Source: Sporosarcina sp. FSL K6-3457
GTDB lineage: Bacteria > Bacillota > Bacilli > Bacillales_A > Planococcaceae
DNA: 64,000 bases
NCBI RefSeq assembly: GCF_038007285.1
Contig: NZ_JBBOWX010000002.1
Location: forward strand, 62,001 to 126,000
Direction: 5' to 3'
The position numbers and the translations under genes are program-made. The notes under the pieces are model-generated. The model saw only the letters and a list, made by a program, of their open reading frames with translations, was not told the origin of the DNA and made no database searches. This document shows, piece by piece, positions 37,442-45,692 of the stretch (the stretch's first letter is position 1; every line of letters begins with the position of its first letter).

Positions 37442-38734
37442 ATGCAAAGGATTTCAATTAAGAATTTTGGTCCGATTGATTCAATGACTATTGATATTGA
37501 ACCAATTAATGTGTTCGTTGGTCCGCAGGCAAGTGGAAAAAGTACGGTAAGTAAATTGATTTTCTTTTTTCGTTCTATTCCTGAAGCACTGTATGAATTT
37601 TTACTTGAGGAATCTGTAAAAGAAGATGAAGTTCTATATAAGTTTAATAAGGTACTTATTCAAAAATTTATAGGATATTTTGGAACAACCAAGCATATGC
37701 GTCCTTTCGAGATCACTTATATATATAACGAAAAAAAATATGTAAAGCTTTATCCTAAAGATGGATTTTTGCAAATTACATTCAGTCAAAGATTAAAAAA
37801 GCCTATTTATAAAGCAGCAGAACAAATGGAAGAAATTAAAGAATATACGGAGAAAGAAAGTAATGTATGGGATACGACGCTAAGTAATGTACATGCGAAG
37901 AAGAAATATACTCTTCTGAGAAACCAAATTTATGATTCGTTCGAGGAAACGTTAACACCGATTTTCATACCTGCTGGTCGTAGTCTTGTTTCAACATTGA
38001 CGGATCAGCTCCAGCTTATGCAGCCGGGGGATGTAGATGACATTATGAAGCAGTTCATCGAACGAATCTTATCACTTAGAAAAACCTTTTCAAGGTCACT
38101 CGAAGATGTAATTGAAGACAAGAAAAACCTAACGAACCAGGAAATTGACATGCCGAATGTTATGCTTGCGGCGGAGATTATTGAAAAGATAATAAAAGGT
38201 AAATATATTTATCAGACTGATGGTGAACGAATTTACTTTAATGAACATGAATTTATTAAATTAAATTTTTCATCCTCTGGTCAGCAGGAAGTAGTTTGGA
38301 TAGCTTTGCTTATTTTTTCAATTATTTTGGAAAAAAGGAATGTCTTTATGGTTATTGAAGAACCGGAGGCGCATTTATTTCCATCTGCACAGCATCATAT
38401 TGTTGCTTTGATAGTGCTGCTTGTTAATACTTCTGATAGTGAAGTTATCATCACATCGCATAGTCCTTATATTTTGAGTTCGTTAAATACTTATATATAC
38501 GCTGGACAGCTATCTGATAAACTCGATAAAGTTGACGAAAATCTTATTTCTAAACCACTACGTATCCGAAAGAAAGTTGGCGCTTATTATGTTGAGCGTG
38601 GGGAGAAGAAGTTTCTGTCTCGCGATATAATTGATGCTGAGTTGCAGCTTATACAAGCAGAAGTAATAGACAATATTTCCAATGAAATAAATGAGTTATT
38701 TGATAAGCTAACGGATATTGAGGTGTCGCTATGA
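37442..38734 (+). CDS. AAA/ABC-type (OLD/AAA_21-like) ATPase of a two-gene unit
   Basis: 430-residue ATPase of the SMC/OLD-related class. The N-terminus ISIKNFGPIDSMTIDIEPIN is the typical beta-hairpin before Walker A, VGPQASGKST (residues 26-35). A helical insertion fills the middle. The ABC-like signature FSSSGQQEVVW is near residue 276, Walker B FMVIEEPEAHLFPS near 302, and the switch His is in TSHSPYILSS near 339. No TOPRIM or nuclease domain follows, unlike OLD or GajA. It overlaps the next gene by 4 nt, so the two probably form one complex. By analogy with ATPase-nuclease defence modules, an anti-phage role is likely but unproven. Confidence 0.8.
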   Translation: MQRISIKNFGPIDSMTIDIEPINVFVGPQASGKSTVSKLIFFFRSIPEALYEFLLEESVKEDEVLYKFNKVLIQKFIGYFGTTKHMRPFEITYIYNEKKYVKLYPKDGFLQITFSQRLKKPIYKAAEQMEEIKEYTEKESNVWDTTLSNVHAKKKYTLLRNQIYDSFEETLTPIFIPAGRSLVSTLTDQLQLMQPGDVDDIMKQFIERILSLRKTFSRSLEDVIEDKKNLTNQEIDMPNVMLAAEIIEKIIKGKYIYQTDGERIYFNEHEFIKLNFSSSGQQEVVWIALLIFSIILEKRNVFMVIEEPEAHLFPSAQHHIVALIVLLVNTSDSEVIITSHSPYILSSLNTYIYAGQLSDKLDKVDENLISKPLRIRKKVGAYYVERGEKKFLSRDIIDAELQLIQAEVIDNISNEINELFDKLTDIEVSL

Positions 38735-39165
38735 GTACAGTTTTTGATGCCGCATGTTTAGAGTTTAATGATAAGCGAAAACAAATTGTAGTACAGGAAG
38801 GTAGAAGTTCGATTCATTTGAGTAATCCATCACAAAAAACAGTTTCTTTATATCGGGTGGATGGCTGCTTAATAAAAGAAGGAAGAAAATGTGACTTTAT
38901 GTTGCATATTGATGAACGAACAGCCTGTCACTTTATTGAACTAAAAGGGTCGAACATTGAAATAGCAGTTGAGCAGATTGAAGCTACAATTGAGCATTTT
39001 TCAAAACAATTAATAGAATATCAATCAGTTAGTGCTTGGATTATTGCTTCAAAGATTAGAACACTAGCATTACGTTCAACGAAAATTCAAAAATTGAAAA
39101 AACGTTTAAAACAGAAAAAAGGAGATTTATATATAAAGACAAGTGGAGTAAAAGAGGGGCTGTAA
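38731..39165 (+). CDS. Small PD-(D/E)xK-nuclease-like partner of the ATPase
   Basis: 144 residues, no family recognised by name. Asp55 (in RKCDFMLHI), then Glu70 and Lys72 in HFIELKGSN, give a D-x14-E-x-K pattern on two adjacent strands, the layout of PD-(D/E)xK nucleases. A helix follows (IAVEQIEATIEHFSKQLIEY). The C-terminus is strongly basic (IQKLKKRLKQKKG) and could contact nucleic acid. The start overlaps the ATPase stop (ATGA). Function is inferred from the motif and the pairing. A structural role without cleavage remains possible. Confidence 0.65.
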   Translation: MSTVFDAACLEFNDKRKQIVVQEGRSSIHLSNPSQKTVSLYRVDGCLIKEGRKCDFMLHIDERTACHFIELKGSNIEIAVEQIEATIEHFSKQLIEYQSVSAWIIASKIRTLALRSTKIQKLKKRLKQKKGDLYIKTSGVKEGL

Positions 39166-39225
39166 ATATTGCAGTTGTTGAATTGAGTCATTTTTGCGGA
39201 GAAAAGAGCCAGGCTTTGTAGAATG

Positions 39226-39478
39226 GAGAGCCACTATAAATAGACTGCTACTGAGAAAGGGCTACCAATTCCTCAAGTGACAATTTTACAGGGAGAGTTG
39301 GGGGAGATAGCCTTCGTGGGTCAAGTCAGCATGTGTTGCTGGTTTCCTGTCTGGGGACTCGTGCCCGTAGAGGCTCCGTGTCAATTATTTTCTAGCACAT
39401 ACCGGTTTAAGGTCGTACTGACACTGCACCTTCTCCCCCAGTTGGTATCCGTCTGGACATATTGGCATAGCATGGTAA
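39226..39478 (+). ncRNA. Putative structured RNA element, copy B
   Basis: Second copy of the element at 8731-8936, with shared ordered blocks: GAGAG (39226), ATTCCTCAA (39268), TTTTACA (39284), CCTTCGTGGGTCAAGTCAGC (39311-39330), CCCCAGTTGGTAT (39436) and GCATGGTAA (39470). It carries ~64 nt extra between the third- and second-last of these blocks, which can fold as a hairpin arm (GTGTCA near 39378 with TGACAC near 39419). GGGGGAGA (39300) can pair with TCTCCCCC (39432). An 89-codon open frame crosses it but has no coding features. A terminator-like hairpin lies ~170 nt downstream. Confidence 0.45.
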
Positions 39479-39646
39479 GTTTCATGGCATTCAATGGTAG
39501 AACTATGGCAGCAGTGCTATATTCCCGTGGCGGTAATCATTGCTGACTCCCTTTCCCGCACTGCTGGCTCATTCCGTCCGGAATACTCACCATGACAAGA
39601 ATCATACAGTTCTATACAAAATCAGCGATTAAACTATTTCCTAACC

Positions 39647-39692
39647 CAGCCCAGCCACCGAGTCTATGTCTCGATAGAGAGGTTGGTTTTTT
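39647..39692 (+). terminator. Terminator downstream of RNA element copy B
   Basis: CCAGCC (39651) pairs with GGTTGG (39681), with an inner CGAG/CTCG stem, followed by TTTTTT. No gene precedes it closely, so it may end the transcript carrying the element. The remaining 39479-39811 holds nothing else recognisable. Confidence 0.55.
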
Positions 39693-39811
39693 GTAAGCGT
39701 AAAATCCACCAGTATTAGAAAGAGTAGTTGCCATTGTTCTAGAATTGATTTAACCTCACCGCCCCATAATTCCAATAAACTATCTATAAGATTTCGGAAG
39801 GAGTTTGAAGC

Positions 39812-40054
39812 ATGGAAAAGCAGATTAAGGAACTTACATTATTGTTGCTATATATGACTTCATGGGAAGAGGAGGAAATACCAGAAGGCATGAGGAGAAG
39901 TTGGAAAGGTTATTCTTTTAATACATTAGATGAACTCATTGCCGAAGATTGCGTACGAGGAAGCAATCGCTCTAAATCGGTCTTTTTAACAAAGTTAGGC
40001 ATTGAAGAAGCAAAATTATTAATGAAAAAATACAATTTAACAAATGATCATTAA
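39812..40054 (+). CDS. DUF6429-like small protein
   Basis: 80 residues: ELTLLLLYMTSWEEEE at the N-terminus, RRSWKGYSFNTLDELIAED in the middle and KSVFLTKLGIEEAKLLM near the end. This is the DUF6429 pattern, a small winged-helix-like protein of unknown role. The ribosome site CGGAAGGAG is strong. The gene overlaps an upstream extension of the next open frame, but the next gene's own start lies 37 nt past this stop. Confidence 0.75.
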   Translation: MEKQIKELTLLLLYMTSWEEEEIPEGMRRSWKGYSFNTLDELIAEDCVRGSNRSKSVFLTKLGIEEAKLLMKKYNLTNDH

Positions 40055-40091
40055 TCCTTGTCGGGAGAATAAAGAAAGGAGACAAAAAAAC

Positions 40092-41192
40092 ATGCGAATC
40101 CATTCAACAAAAAAACTACTAGACGAGCTGGCCTTTACGCCTACAACCGATGCAATCGAAGAAGAAAATTCACTTTTCTCGTGGCATGCAAATATGTTAA
40201 TGATCAACCGTCGAAAAACGGTAGTCCTGATGAATGACCAAAATCGCTATGTCATCGTGCTCCATGGACTGAAGGCGAAGGATTTCAAGCAGTTTGATGT
40301 CATCGTTGAACAAGCAATTCGGCAAGTGTTTAGAGCAGAGCGAATCAGTGAGGAAGTCATTGAGCAGTATATGAAGGCTGCGGGGGCGGTATCGTTTTCT
40401 AAGACGAAGAATCGTTCAATGGTAGCGAGATTGAACCAGGCGTGTGATTCTGTTTGGTTGTATGCTGCTGAACTCGATTTGGCGGATGTTGTCAATAAGG
40501 ACGTGAGTAAGAATGCGAGCCGTTTGTTGGTCGGAGGTGGGAAAGTGCCGTCGATTTACCCGTATGAGGAACTGTTCAAGGATTTAGCGGCATTTACGGG
40601 TGGGAACATTTTTGATACGGATGTAGCTGTTATGCGTGTGTCGATGGAATTGATGGAGCATTCTATTTGGAGAAAACTTATCATACCGCTTGATATGCCG
40701 GTTCGGGAATTTCATGAAGTGTTGCAAATCGTGTTTGATTGGCAAGATTATCATCTGCATGAATTTTATTTGTACGATGAAACAAATACAGACAAACCTC
40801 GCAAGCCTAAGTTGAATATTGTCATGGATGAAGAGGCTTTCGAGTATGGAAATGATGTTGAAATGGTGTTGGAAGAAGGGCTGTTGTTATCGGACTTCAT
40901 ACCGCCACATACGTTTATAAAATATATTTATGATTTTGGAGACTATTGGCGACATGACATTGTTGTTGAGGAGATTTTGACGAAACAAAATATCCAATCC
41001 CCTGCTTGCTTAGAAGGCGAAGGAACAGCGCCGCCCGAAGATTGTGGTGGTGAATCAGGATTTAGCGAATTTTTGACTGTGATGAGTGACCCATCGGACC
41101 TCGAGCATGAGTCGATGAAAGAGTGGGCGAAGATGCAGTGGTATAGAGAATTTGAGAGGAACTTTGTGAATCGGAGATTGAAGAAATTGTAG
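40092..41192 (+). CDS. DUF6933 domain fused to pRiA4b ORF-3-like domain
   Basis: 366 residues from ATG 40092 (after GAAAGGAGAC). Residues 1-160 (MRIHSTKKLLDELAF, FSWHANMLMINRRKTVVLMN) match the DUF6933 pattern. Residues ~190-365 match plasmid pRiA4b ORF-3/IS1096 TnpR-like proteins, with LDMPVREFHEVLQIVFDW, HLHEFYLYD, IKYIYDFGDYWRHDIVVE and the C-terminal CLEGEGTAPPEDCGG. The latter domain is often found on mobile DNA, but its activity is unknown. Neighbouring genes are also accessory. Confidence 0.8.
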   Translation: MRIHSTKKLLDELAFTPTTDAIEEENSLFSWHANMLMINRRKTVVLMNDQNRYVIVLHGLKAKDFKQFDVIVEQAIRQVFRAERISEEVIEQYMKAAGAVSFSKTKNRSMVARLNQACDSVWLYAAELDLADVVNKDVSKNASRLLVGGGKVPSIYPYEELFKDLAAFTGGNIFDTDVAVMRVSMELMEHSIWRKLIIPLDMPVREFHEVLQIVFDWQDYHLHEFYLYDETNTDKPRKPKLNIVMDEEAFEYGNDVEMVLEEGLLLSDFIPPHTFIKYIYDFGDYWRHDIVVEEILTKQNIQSPACLEGEGTAPPEDCGGESGFSEFLTVMSDPSDLEHESMKEWAKMQWYREFERNFVNRRLKKL

Positions 41193-41346
41193 TATGGTGA
41201 CCTTATGTCATCGTTTAAAAGGAGATCACTTGAGACTATGTTCTTGAGTTGGACAATCAAAAGATTAAACTATTCATACTAACATCAAACTTGTGGAAGG
41301 GGTTTGAATCAAGAGGTAGCAGATTAAGAAAGGAGAATCTATCACC

Positions 41347-42702
41347 ATGAAACAACAACAAAGCCTGTCAGAAGCCCTCAACGCTTTATCAAAAGACCAA
41401 CTAATTAGCATTATTACCGATGTAGCTAGCAAAGATACGATCCTGAAAAGTCGTTTACTACTTCAGTATTCGAAAGAGATGACAGGACAAGAGTTGGAAA
41501 GTTTCAAAGTCTTGGTGCGTTCGATTGTGAGTAAACATAAGGGAAGAGAAGGTTATATTGCTTACCGGGACATTGGTCATTTTGTAAGAGAATTGGATGA
41601 ATGCTTCGTGCAAATTGAGGACTGTACGGATGCAATAGTAGCACTTGAGCTTTCTTTTGTAATGTTAGAGGAAGCAATTGAAGCATTTCAATATACGGAT
41701 GATTCCAATGGTGATATCGGCATGTTGGTAGAGGATGCACTAGAAGTGATAGAATTGACGGTCGTTGATGCGATTGATTCGGAATCTGAGCAGAGGCAAG
41801 AACTGTTTGAAAAGCTTCTTAAACAAAGCGAGCATCCGATGTTTGAAGAATGGGAAGAATATCAGATTACGTTATTAGGAATCTGTACACATTTAGCGGA
41901 TAGCAAAGAGTACAGGGAAGTACTAAGCCGAAAAATTGAGTCGATGATTGATGAAAATACATCCCAACGTTATCACAATGAAGCCTTAAATCAACTGTTA
42001 TTTGAAATGATTGACCAATACGGTACGGCAGAGGAAGCGGACCAATTTATACAGGCACGTCTGCATTATTCGCCATTTAGGGAACAACTGATTCAACGAT
42101 GCATAGTAGAGAAAAATTACAATCGGGTCATCGAATTAGCGGCAGATGGAGAACAATCTGACAAGGAATATGCGGGATTAGTGTCGAAGTGGAAGAACTT
42201 TAGATATGCGGCCTACAAAGCACTATCGCTAACAAGGGAACAAAAGTTATTAGCAAAAGACCTTTTTATGAATGGTGATTTTGATTTTTATCATGAATTG
42301 AAGGCGCTCGCCAAGGACCCAGAACAATTTTATGTGCAGTTAAAGCAAGAGCTACAAAAGCATCCGGCGTGGCAAACGAAAAGGCTGTTTCAACGTCTGA
42401 TTGAGGAAGAAAAGGATTTAGATGCATTAATGGAGTTTGTGCGGGGCTATCCAGATTGTATTGAACAATATGCGAATGATTTGGTGGAGGTCTATCAAGA
42501 GGACATCCAGCAGATTTATAAGGAGCATATTAAAGCGGCGGCTAATCATGCATCGAATCGCAAAGGTTATCAGGATGTGTGCCAAAAGATTCGACGCTAT
42601 GGAAGTGCGGTTGGACAACAGCTGCAGCAAGAAATTGTCAATGAGCTGAGGGAGTTATATAGAAGAAAACCTGCTTTTGTAGATGAATTGGGAAAAGTTT
42701 AA
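41347..42702 (+). CDS. Helical-repeat protein of unknown function (SWIM-protein C-terminus-like)
   Basis: 451 residues, mostly amphipathic helices with no enzyme motif. The end, ELRELYRRKPAFVDELGKV, resembles the C-terminal part of SWIM zinc-finger proteins (R-R-P-A-x-x-x-E-L), but no SWIM CxCx(n)CxH motif is present. Repeating helix pairs such as YNRVIELAADGEQ suggest a scaffold fold. The start follows AAAGGAGAATC. It is probably co-transcribed with the preceding gene. Confidence 0.6.
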   Translation: MKQQQSLSEALNALSKDQLISIITDVASKDTILKSRLLLQYSKEMTGQELESFKVLVRSIVSKHKGREGYIAYRDIGHFVRELDECFVQIEDCTDAIVALELSFVMLEEAIEAFQYTDDSNGDIGMLVEDALEVIELTVVDAIDSESEQRQELFEKLLKQSEHPMFEEWEEYQITLLGICTHLADSKEYREVLSRKIESMIDENTSQRYHNEALNQLLFEMIDQYGTAEEADQFIQARLHYSPFREQLIQRCIVEKNYNRVIELAADGEQSDKEYAGLVSKWKNFRYAAYKALSLTREQKLLAKDLFMNGDFDFYHELKALAKDPEQFYVQLKQELQKHPAWQTKRLFQRLIEEEKDLDALMEFVRGYPDCIEQYANDLVEVYQEDIQQIYKEHIKAAANHASNRKGYQDVCQKIRRYGSAVGQQLQQEIVNELRELYRRKPAFVDELGKV

Positions 42703-42744
42703 CTCAATACAGCAAATGTGTTTATATTGCAAGCGAAGTGTCAG

Positions 42745-42937
42745 CTACAGTCAGAAAGTGATTACAACTACGAATAACATAGCGCGTAGTGCACTAGAAA
42801 ATGTAGCAGTATCCCAGCAAGTTGCGGTCTCTTCAGAGGAACAATTAGCTTCAATGGATGAGATTAGTACATCGGCGGAATCACTGTCCTTAATGGCGGA
42901 AGATTTGAAAGTGTTGATTGCTAAGTTTAGGTATTGA
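42745..42937 (+). pseudogene. 3' remnant of a chemoreceptor gene
   Basis: The last ~55 codons of an 84-codon frame match the C-terminal end of methyl-accepting chemotaxis proteins: NNIARSALENVAVSQQVAVS, EEQLASMDEISTSAESLSLM and the ending LIAKFRY. No membrane, sensor, HAMP or signalling tip is present. The intact receptor lies just beyond, on the opposite strand and pointing towards it. It is most likely the scar of a deletion or rearrangement. Confidence 0.7.
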
Positions 42938-42960
42938 GCCAATTCTTGATAGAAGCTAAA

Positions 42961-42999
42961 AACGTGTTCAGGGCAATTAATTTTCCTGAACACGTTTTT
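42961..42999. terminator. Bidirectional terminator
   Basis: AACGTGTTCAGG (42961-42972) pairs perfectly with CCTGAACACGTT (42985-42996). TTTTTT follows on the + strand, and T-rich GTTTTTAG follows on the - strand. It serves both the chemoreceptor remnant and the converging chemoreceptor gene. Confidence 0.9.
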
Positions 43000-43005
43000 T
43001 TATTG

Positions 43006-44997
43006 TTAAACTTTAAATCGATTAACCGCCAAGCTCAATTCCTCACTCAACTCAGTCAACGTTTCGGCTGCATCTGTTACAGACTGGATGGCACGTAATT
43101 GTTCGTCGGTTAAGGCACTGACCTCCTCGCAAGCAGCTGCTGTTTCCTGGGAAGTGGCCGCCATTGTTTGAATGGTTTCAGCAACATCATCTTTGTGAGT
43201 GGCAACTTTTTGAATTTCTTCATAGACGGCGTCGATTGAATCTTGCATGTCGGCCATCAATGTGGAGATTTCACCGAAAGTGATTTCAGTGTCGTTGACG
43301 ACAGTTCCTTGACGGTGGAAGTTTTCGCGCGTGTCGTTCATTTGTTGCGTGACTAGTCGAGATTCCTCTTGCAGTTCCAAGACGGTCACTTTTACTTCTT
43401 CCGTCGAGCGAGCCGATTGCTCGGCAAGTTTACGTACTTCATCAGCAACGACGGCGAATCCTTTACCGTGTTCTCCAGCACGGGCAGCTTCAATGCTAGC
43501 GTTTAGTGCTAGTAAATTAGTTTGTGATGAAATTTCCGTTATGGTTTCCATCACACCACCGATTGCTTTCACTTTCATTTCTAGTGTGCCAATGACTTCA
43601 GACATGGATTGTAAATTGGTCTCCCAATCACCAAAGGATTGTTTCAACTGCTGCATTTGCCCTTGTCCATTGGCATTCATGTCGCCTGCCTTAGTTGCGA
43701 TGTCAGACATGACACCTGCTTTTGTCGTAATTTCGTTAATTTGTTGACCAAGTAAATCTGCTCGTTCTGTAACGATTTCCGCATCTTCAGCCGATTTCGA
43801 AGCACCATGTGCAATTTCAGTGACGGCATGTGCAACCTCTTCACTTGAGGCATTTGTTTCTTCTGCAACTGCGCTTAGGCTTTCTGAGCTGGCGCGAACA
43901 TTCGAGGCGGAGTCATTGACGACAGTAATGATGGCATTCATATTGTCAATCATTGTGTTGAAGTTACGGCCAAGATCTCCAATTTCGTCATTCGTTTTGA
44001 TATCGGAGCGAACAGTCAAATCACCTTGAGAGACAGAGTCCATGAGTGTGTTAACTTGTCCAAGTGGTTTGATAGTCCGACTGATCAGGATGTATAATGC
44101 TGCAAAAATAACGAGTAATGTGATAAGTGCGACGGTTATCATCGAGATGCGTAAGTCGTTTGCCATTGCGGCAATATTTTTCTCATCATAGACGGCTAAT
44201 ACTTTCCATCCAAATTCCGGAATAGTTGAGTAAATGAGTGCTTTAGGCACACCTTCATAGACATAATGAATTGTATCATGTTCGGCTCCTTTATACATTT
44301 CAGCGATGAATGGAAGATCCATGAGGTTTTCCCCCCCCAATGTAGGATGAACAATGGCTGTTCCTTCTAAATCGAATACTGCGGGGTAGCCGTCATAGCC
44401 AATTTCACTCGCAATAATTTTATCGGATAATGCGGCGAGTTGAACGTCTAGACCGACAACGCCGATGATCTTGCCGTTTGCTTGTACAGCTTTTGAGGCA
44501 CTGATAACAAATTCACCAGATGCTTGGTCAATATAAGGGCTTGTCCATTGAACAACGTCGGGAGCTGCAACTGCTAACGTATACCAACTACGTGTTGTTG
44601 GATCGAAATCTGCTCCAAGGTCTGCATAAGGCATAATAATAGTTTGTTTGGTTGGCAATGAAAAATAGACCCCTGATGCGTCTGTGTAAGGATCAAGGAA
44701 GTTTTGAAGCGTTTTATTTAGCGCTTGAAGCGGATCATGTCCCGTCTCAATCTTCATATTATCAAATTCAACGACTGTGGCTGAGGTAGAGAGTTGGATA
44801 AGACCTTTTTCATATTGACCGAGAAAGTTCTCGATGGCATAACTCATTTCGTTGACAAGTGCACCGCTCGAGTCAAAAACGCTACTCTCCGTATTTCTTT
44901 TTACTTGTGTGCTACTAATCGCAGTCATAACAGAGACGCCAATTAGGAATAGTACCATGACAGTCATTATAATTTTCGTTTTAATAGATTTGAACAT
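43006..44997 (-). CDS. Methyl-accepting chemotaxis protein with dCache sensor
   Basis: 663-residue transmembrane receptor. TM1 is in residues ~9-28 ([16 protein letters not shown]). A periplasmic dCache_1-type sensor follows to ~280 ([42 protein letters not shown]). TM2 is [20 protein letters not shown], followed by HAMP and a cytoplasmic signalling domain whose tip is [27 protein letters not shown] with the SGE turn is common among Cache domains binding amines or amino acids. A SigD-type promoter lies upstream. A G8 tract on the coding strand (+ strand C8 at 44331-44338) sits in the sensor region. Confidence 0.93.
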   Translation of the reverse strand: MFKSIKTKIIMTVMVLFLIGVSVMTAISSTQVKRNTESSVFDSSGALVNEMSYAIENFLGQYEKGLIQLSTSATVVEFDNMKIETGHDPLQALNKTLQNFLDPYTDASGVYFSLPTKQTIIMPYADLGADFDPTTRSWYTLAVAAPDVVQWTSPYIDQASGEFVISASKAVQANGKIIGVVGLDVQLAALSDKIIASEIGYDGYPAVFDLEGTAIVHPTLGGENLMDLPFIAEMYKGAEHDTIHYVYEGVPKALIYSTIPEFGWKVLAVYDEKNIAAMANDLRISMITVALITLLVIFAALYILISRTIKPLGQVNTLMDSVSQGDLTVRSDIKTNDEIGDLGRNFNTMIDNMNAIITVVNDSASNVRASSESLSAVAEETNASSEEVAHAVTEIAHGASKSAEDAEIVTERADLLGQQINEITTKAGVMSDIATKAGDMNANGQGQMQQLKQSFGDWETNLQSMSEVIGTLEMKVKAIGGVMETITEISSQTNLLALNASIEAARAGEHGKGFAVVADEVRKLAEQSARSTEEVKVTVLELQEESRLVTQQMNDTRENFHRQGTVVNDTEITFGEISTLMADMQDSIDAVYEEIQKVATHKDDVAETIQTMAATSQETAAACEEVSALTDEQLRAIQSVTDAAETLTELSEELSLAVNRFKV

Positions 44998-45039
44998 ATC
45001 GTATCTTCGCCTTCTTTCTAAATTAGACTGACTATCTAA

Positions 45040-45066
45040 ATTTCGGTAGATCCATTCATTTGTTTA
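45040..45066 (-). promoter_or_regulatory. SigD-type promoter of the chemoreceptor gene
   Basis: Read on the - strand: TAAA (45066-45063), 15 nt, ACCGAAAT (45047-45040). The -35 and the spacing are exact for the flagellar sigma factor, and the -10 matches GCCGATAT at 6 of 8. It lies 43 nt upstream of the start. Confidence 0.6.
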
Positions 45067-45227
45067 GATAAAGTTAAATAGCGAGAATAGTTACTATATA
45101 TTGAAGTACCCACATGTACTCATGAAAAAACCTGTTGGATATGCCGCTGTTTGTGAATGAGGCTGTTTAAAGCTAAGAAAAGTACTGGATGTCAGAAGCG
45201 TATCAATACTTTTTATTCCCAATTTGC

Positions 45228-45254
45228 TCAACATCCTTTTAGGCTTGCCGATAT
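45228..45254 (+). promoter_or_regulatory. SigD-type promoter of the flaG-fliD-fliS-fliT operon
   Basis: TCAA (45228-45231), exactly 15 nt, then a perfect GCCGATAT (45247-45254), 41 nt before the flaG start. This is the consensus layout for the flagellar late-class sigma factor. Confidence 0.75.
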
Positions 45255-45295
45255 AATTCATAATGGAAGTGCTCAAGAACAGGGAGGTTTGAGGA

Positions 45296-45673
45296 ATGGT
45301 AAGTCGTATGGATGGTGGAACTACAACGCATCAAACAAGCGTTACAGTGGAAAAAGCCGCGCCGAACAAGGAAGTTACGGTAGCTCCAGTACAAGCAGTT
45401 GCAGAAAAAGCAAAGCCACAAGCTGAACAAGAACAACAGCAGCAACTGCCGGCAGATAAGGCGAAGCAACTCACGGAAAGTATGAATACGTTTTTAGGAA
45501 GTGCCAATACGCAACTACGTTTTAAGTTTCATGACAAACTCAATGAGTATTATGTAACGATTGTCGATTCGAACACGGATGAGGTCGTTCGAGAAATTCC
45601 ATCAAAAAAACTGATGGACATCCATGCGGCGATGCGTGAGTTTGTAGGTTTGTTGGTAGATCGAAAAATATAA
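45296..45673 (+). CDS. flaG: Flagellar protein FlaG
   Basis: 125 residues. The N-terminal half is a low-complexity Gln/Ala/Lys/Glu stretch (EQEQQQQLPADKAKQLTES). The C-terminal half has the FlaG core LRFKFHDKLNEYYVTIVD and EVVREIPSKKLMDI. FlaG influences filament length in several species. It heads the fliDST operon as yvyC does in B. subtilis. The ATG follows GAGGTTTGAGG. Confidence 0.9.
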   Translation: MVSRMDGGTTTHQTSVTVEKAAPNKEVTVAPVQAVAEKAKPQAEQEQQQQLPADKAKQLTESMNTFLGSANTQLRFKFHDKLNEYYVTIVDSNTDEVVREIPSKKLMDIHAAMREFVGLLVDRKI

Positions 45674-45692
45674 GTAGAAGGTGTGATGGATT

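Noticed and set aside
37442-39165. Assignment to PARIS, Gabija or Septu
   Set aside because: The partner is not a DUF4435, UvrD helicase or HNH protein as far as the motifs show, and the ATPase lacks a TOPRIM domain.
39277-39546. 89-codon open frame across RNA element copy B
   Set aside because: It crosses the conserved RNA blocks, has no ribosome site, and the matching region in copy A is not open in the same way.
40092-41192. Transposase or resolvase based on the IS1096 TnpR-like label
   Set aside because: The pRiA4b ORF-3 domain carries a historical name; no recombinase catalytic motif or terminal inverted repeats are visible.
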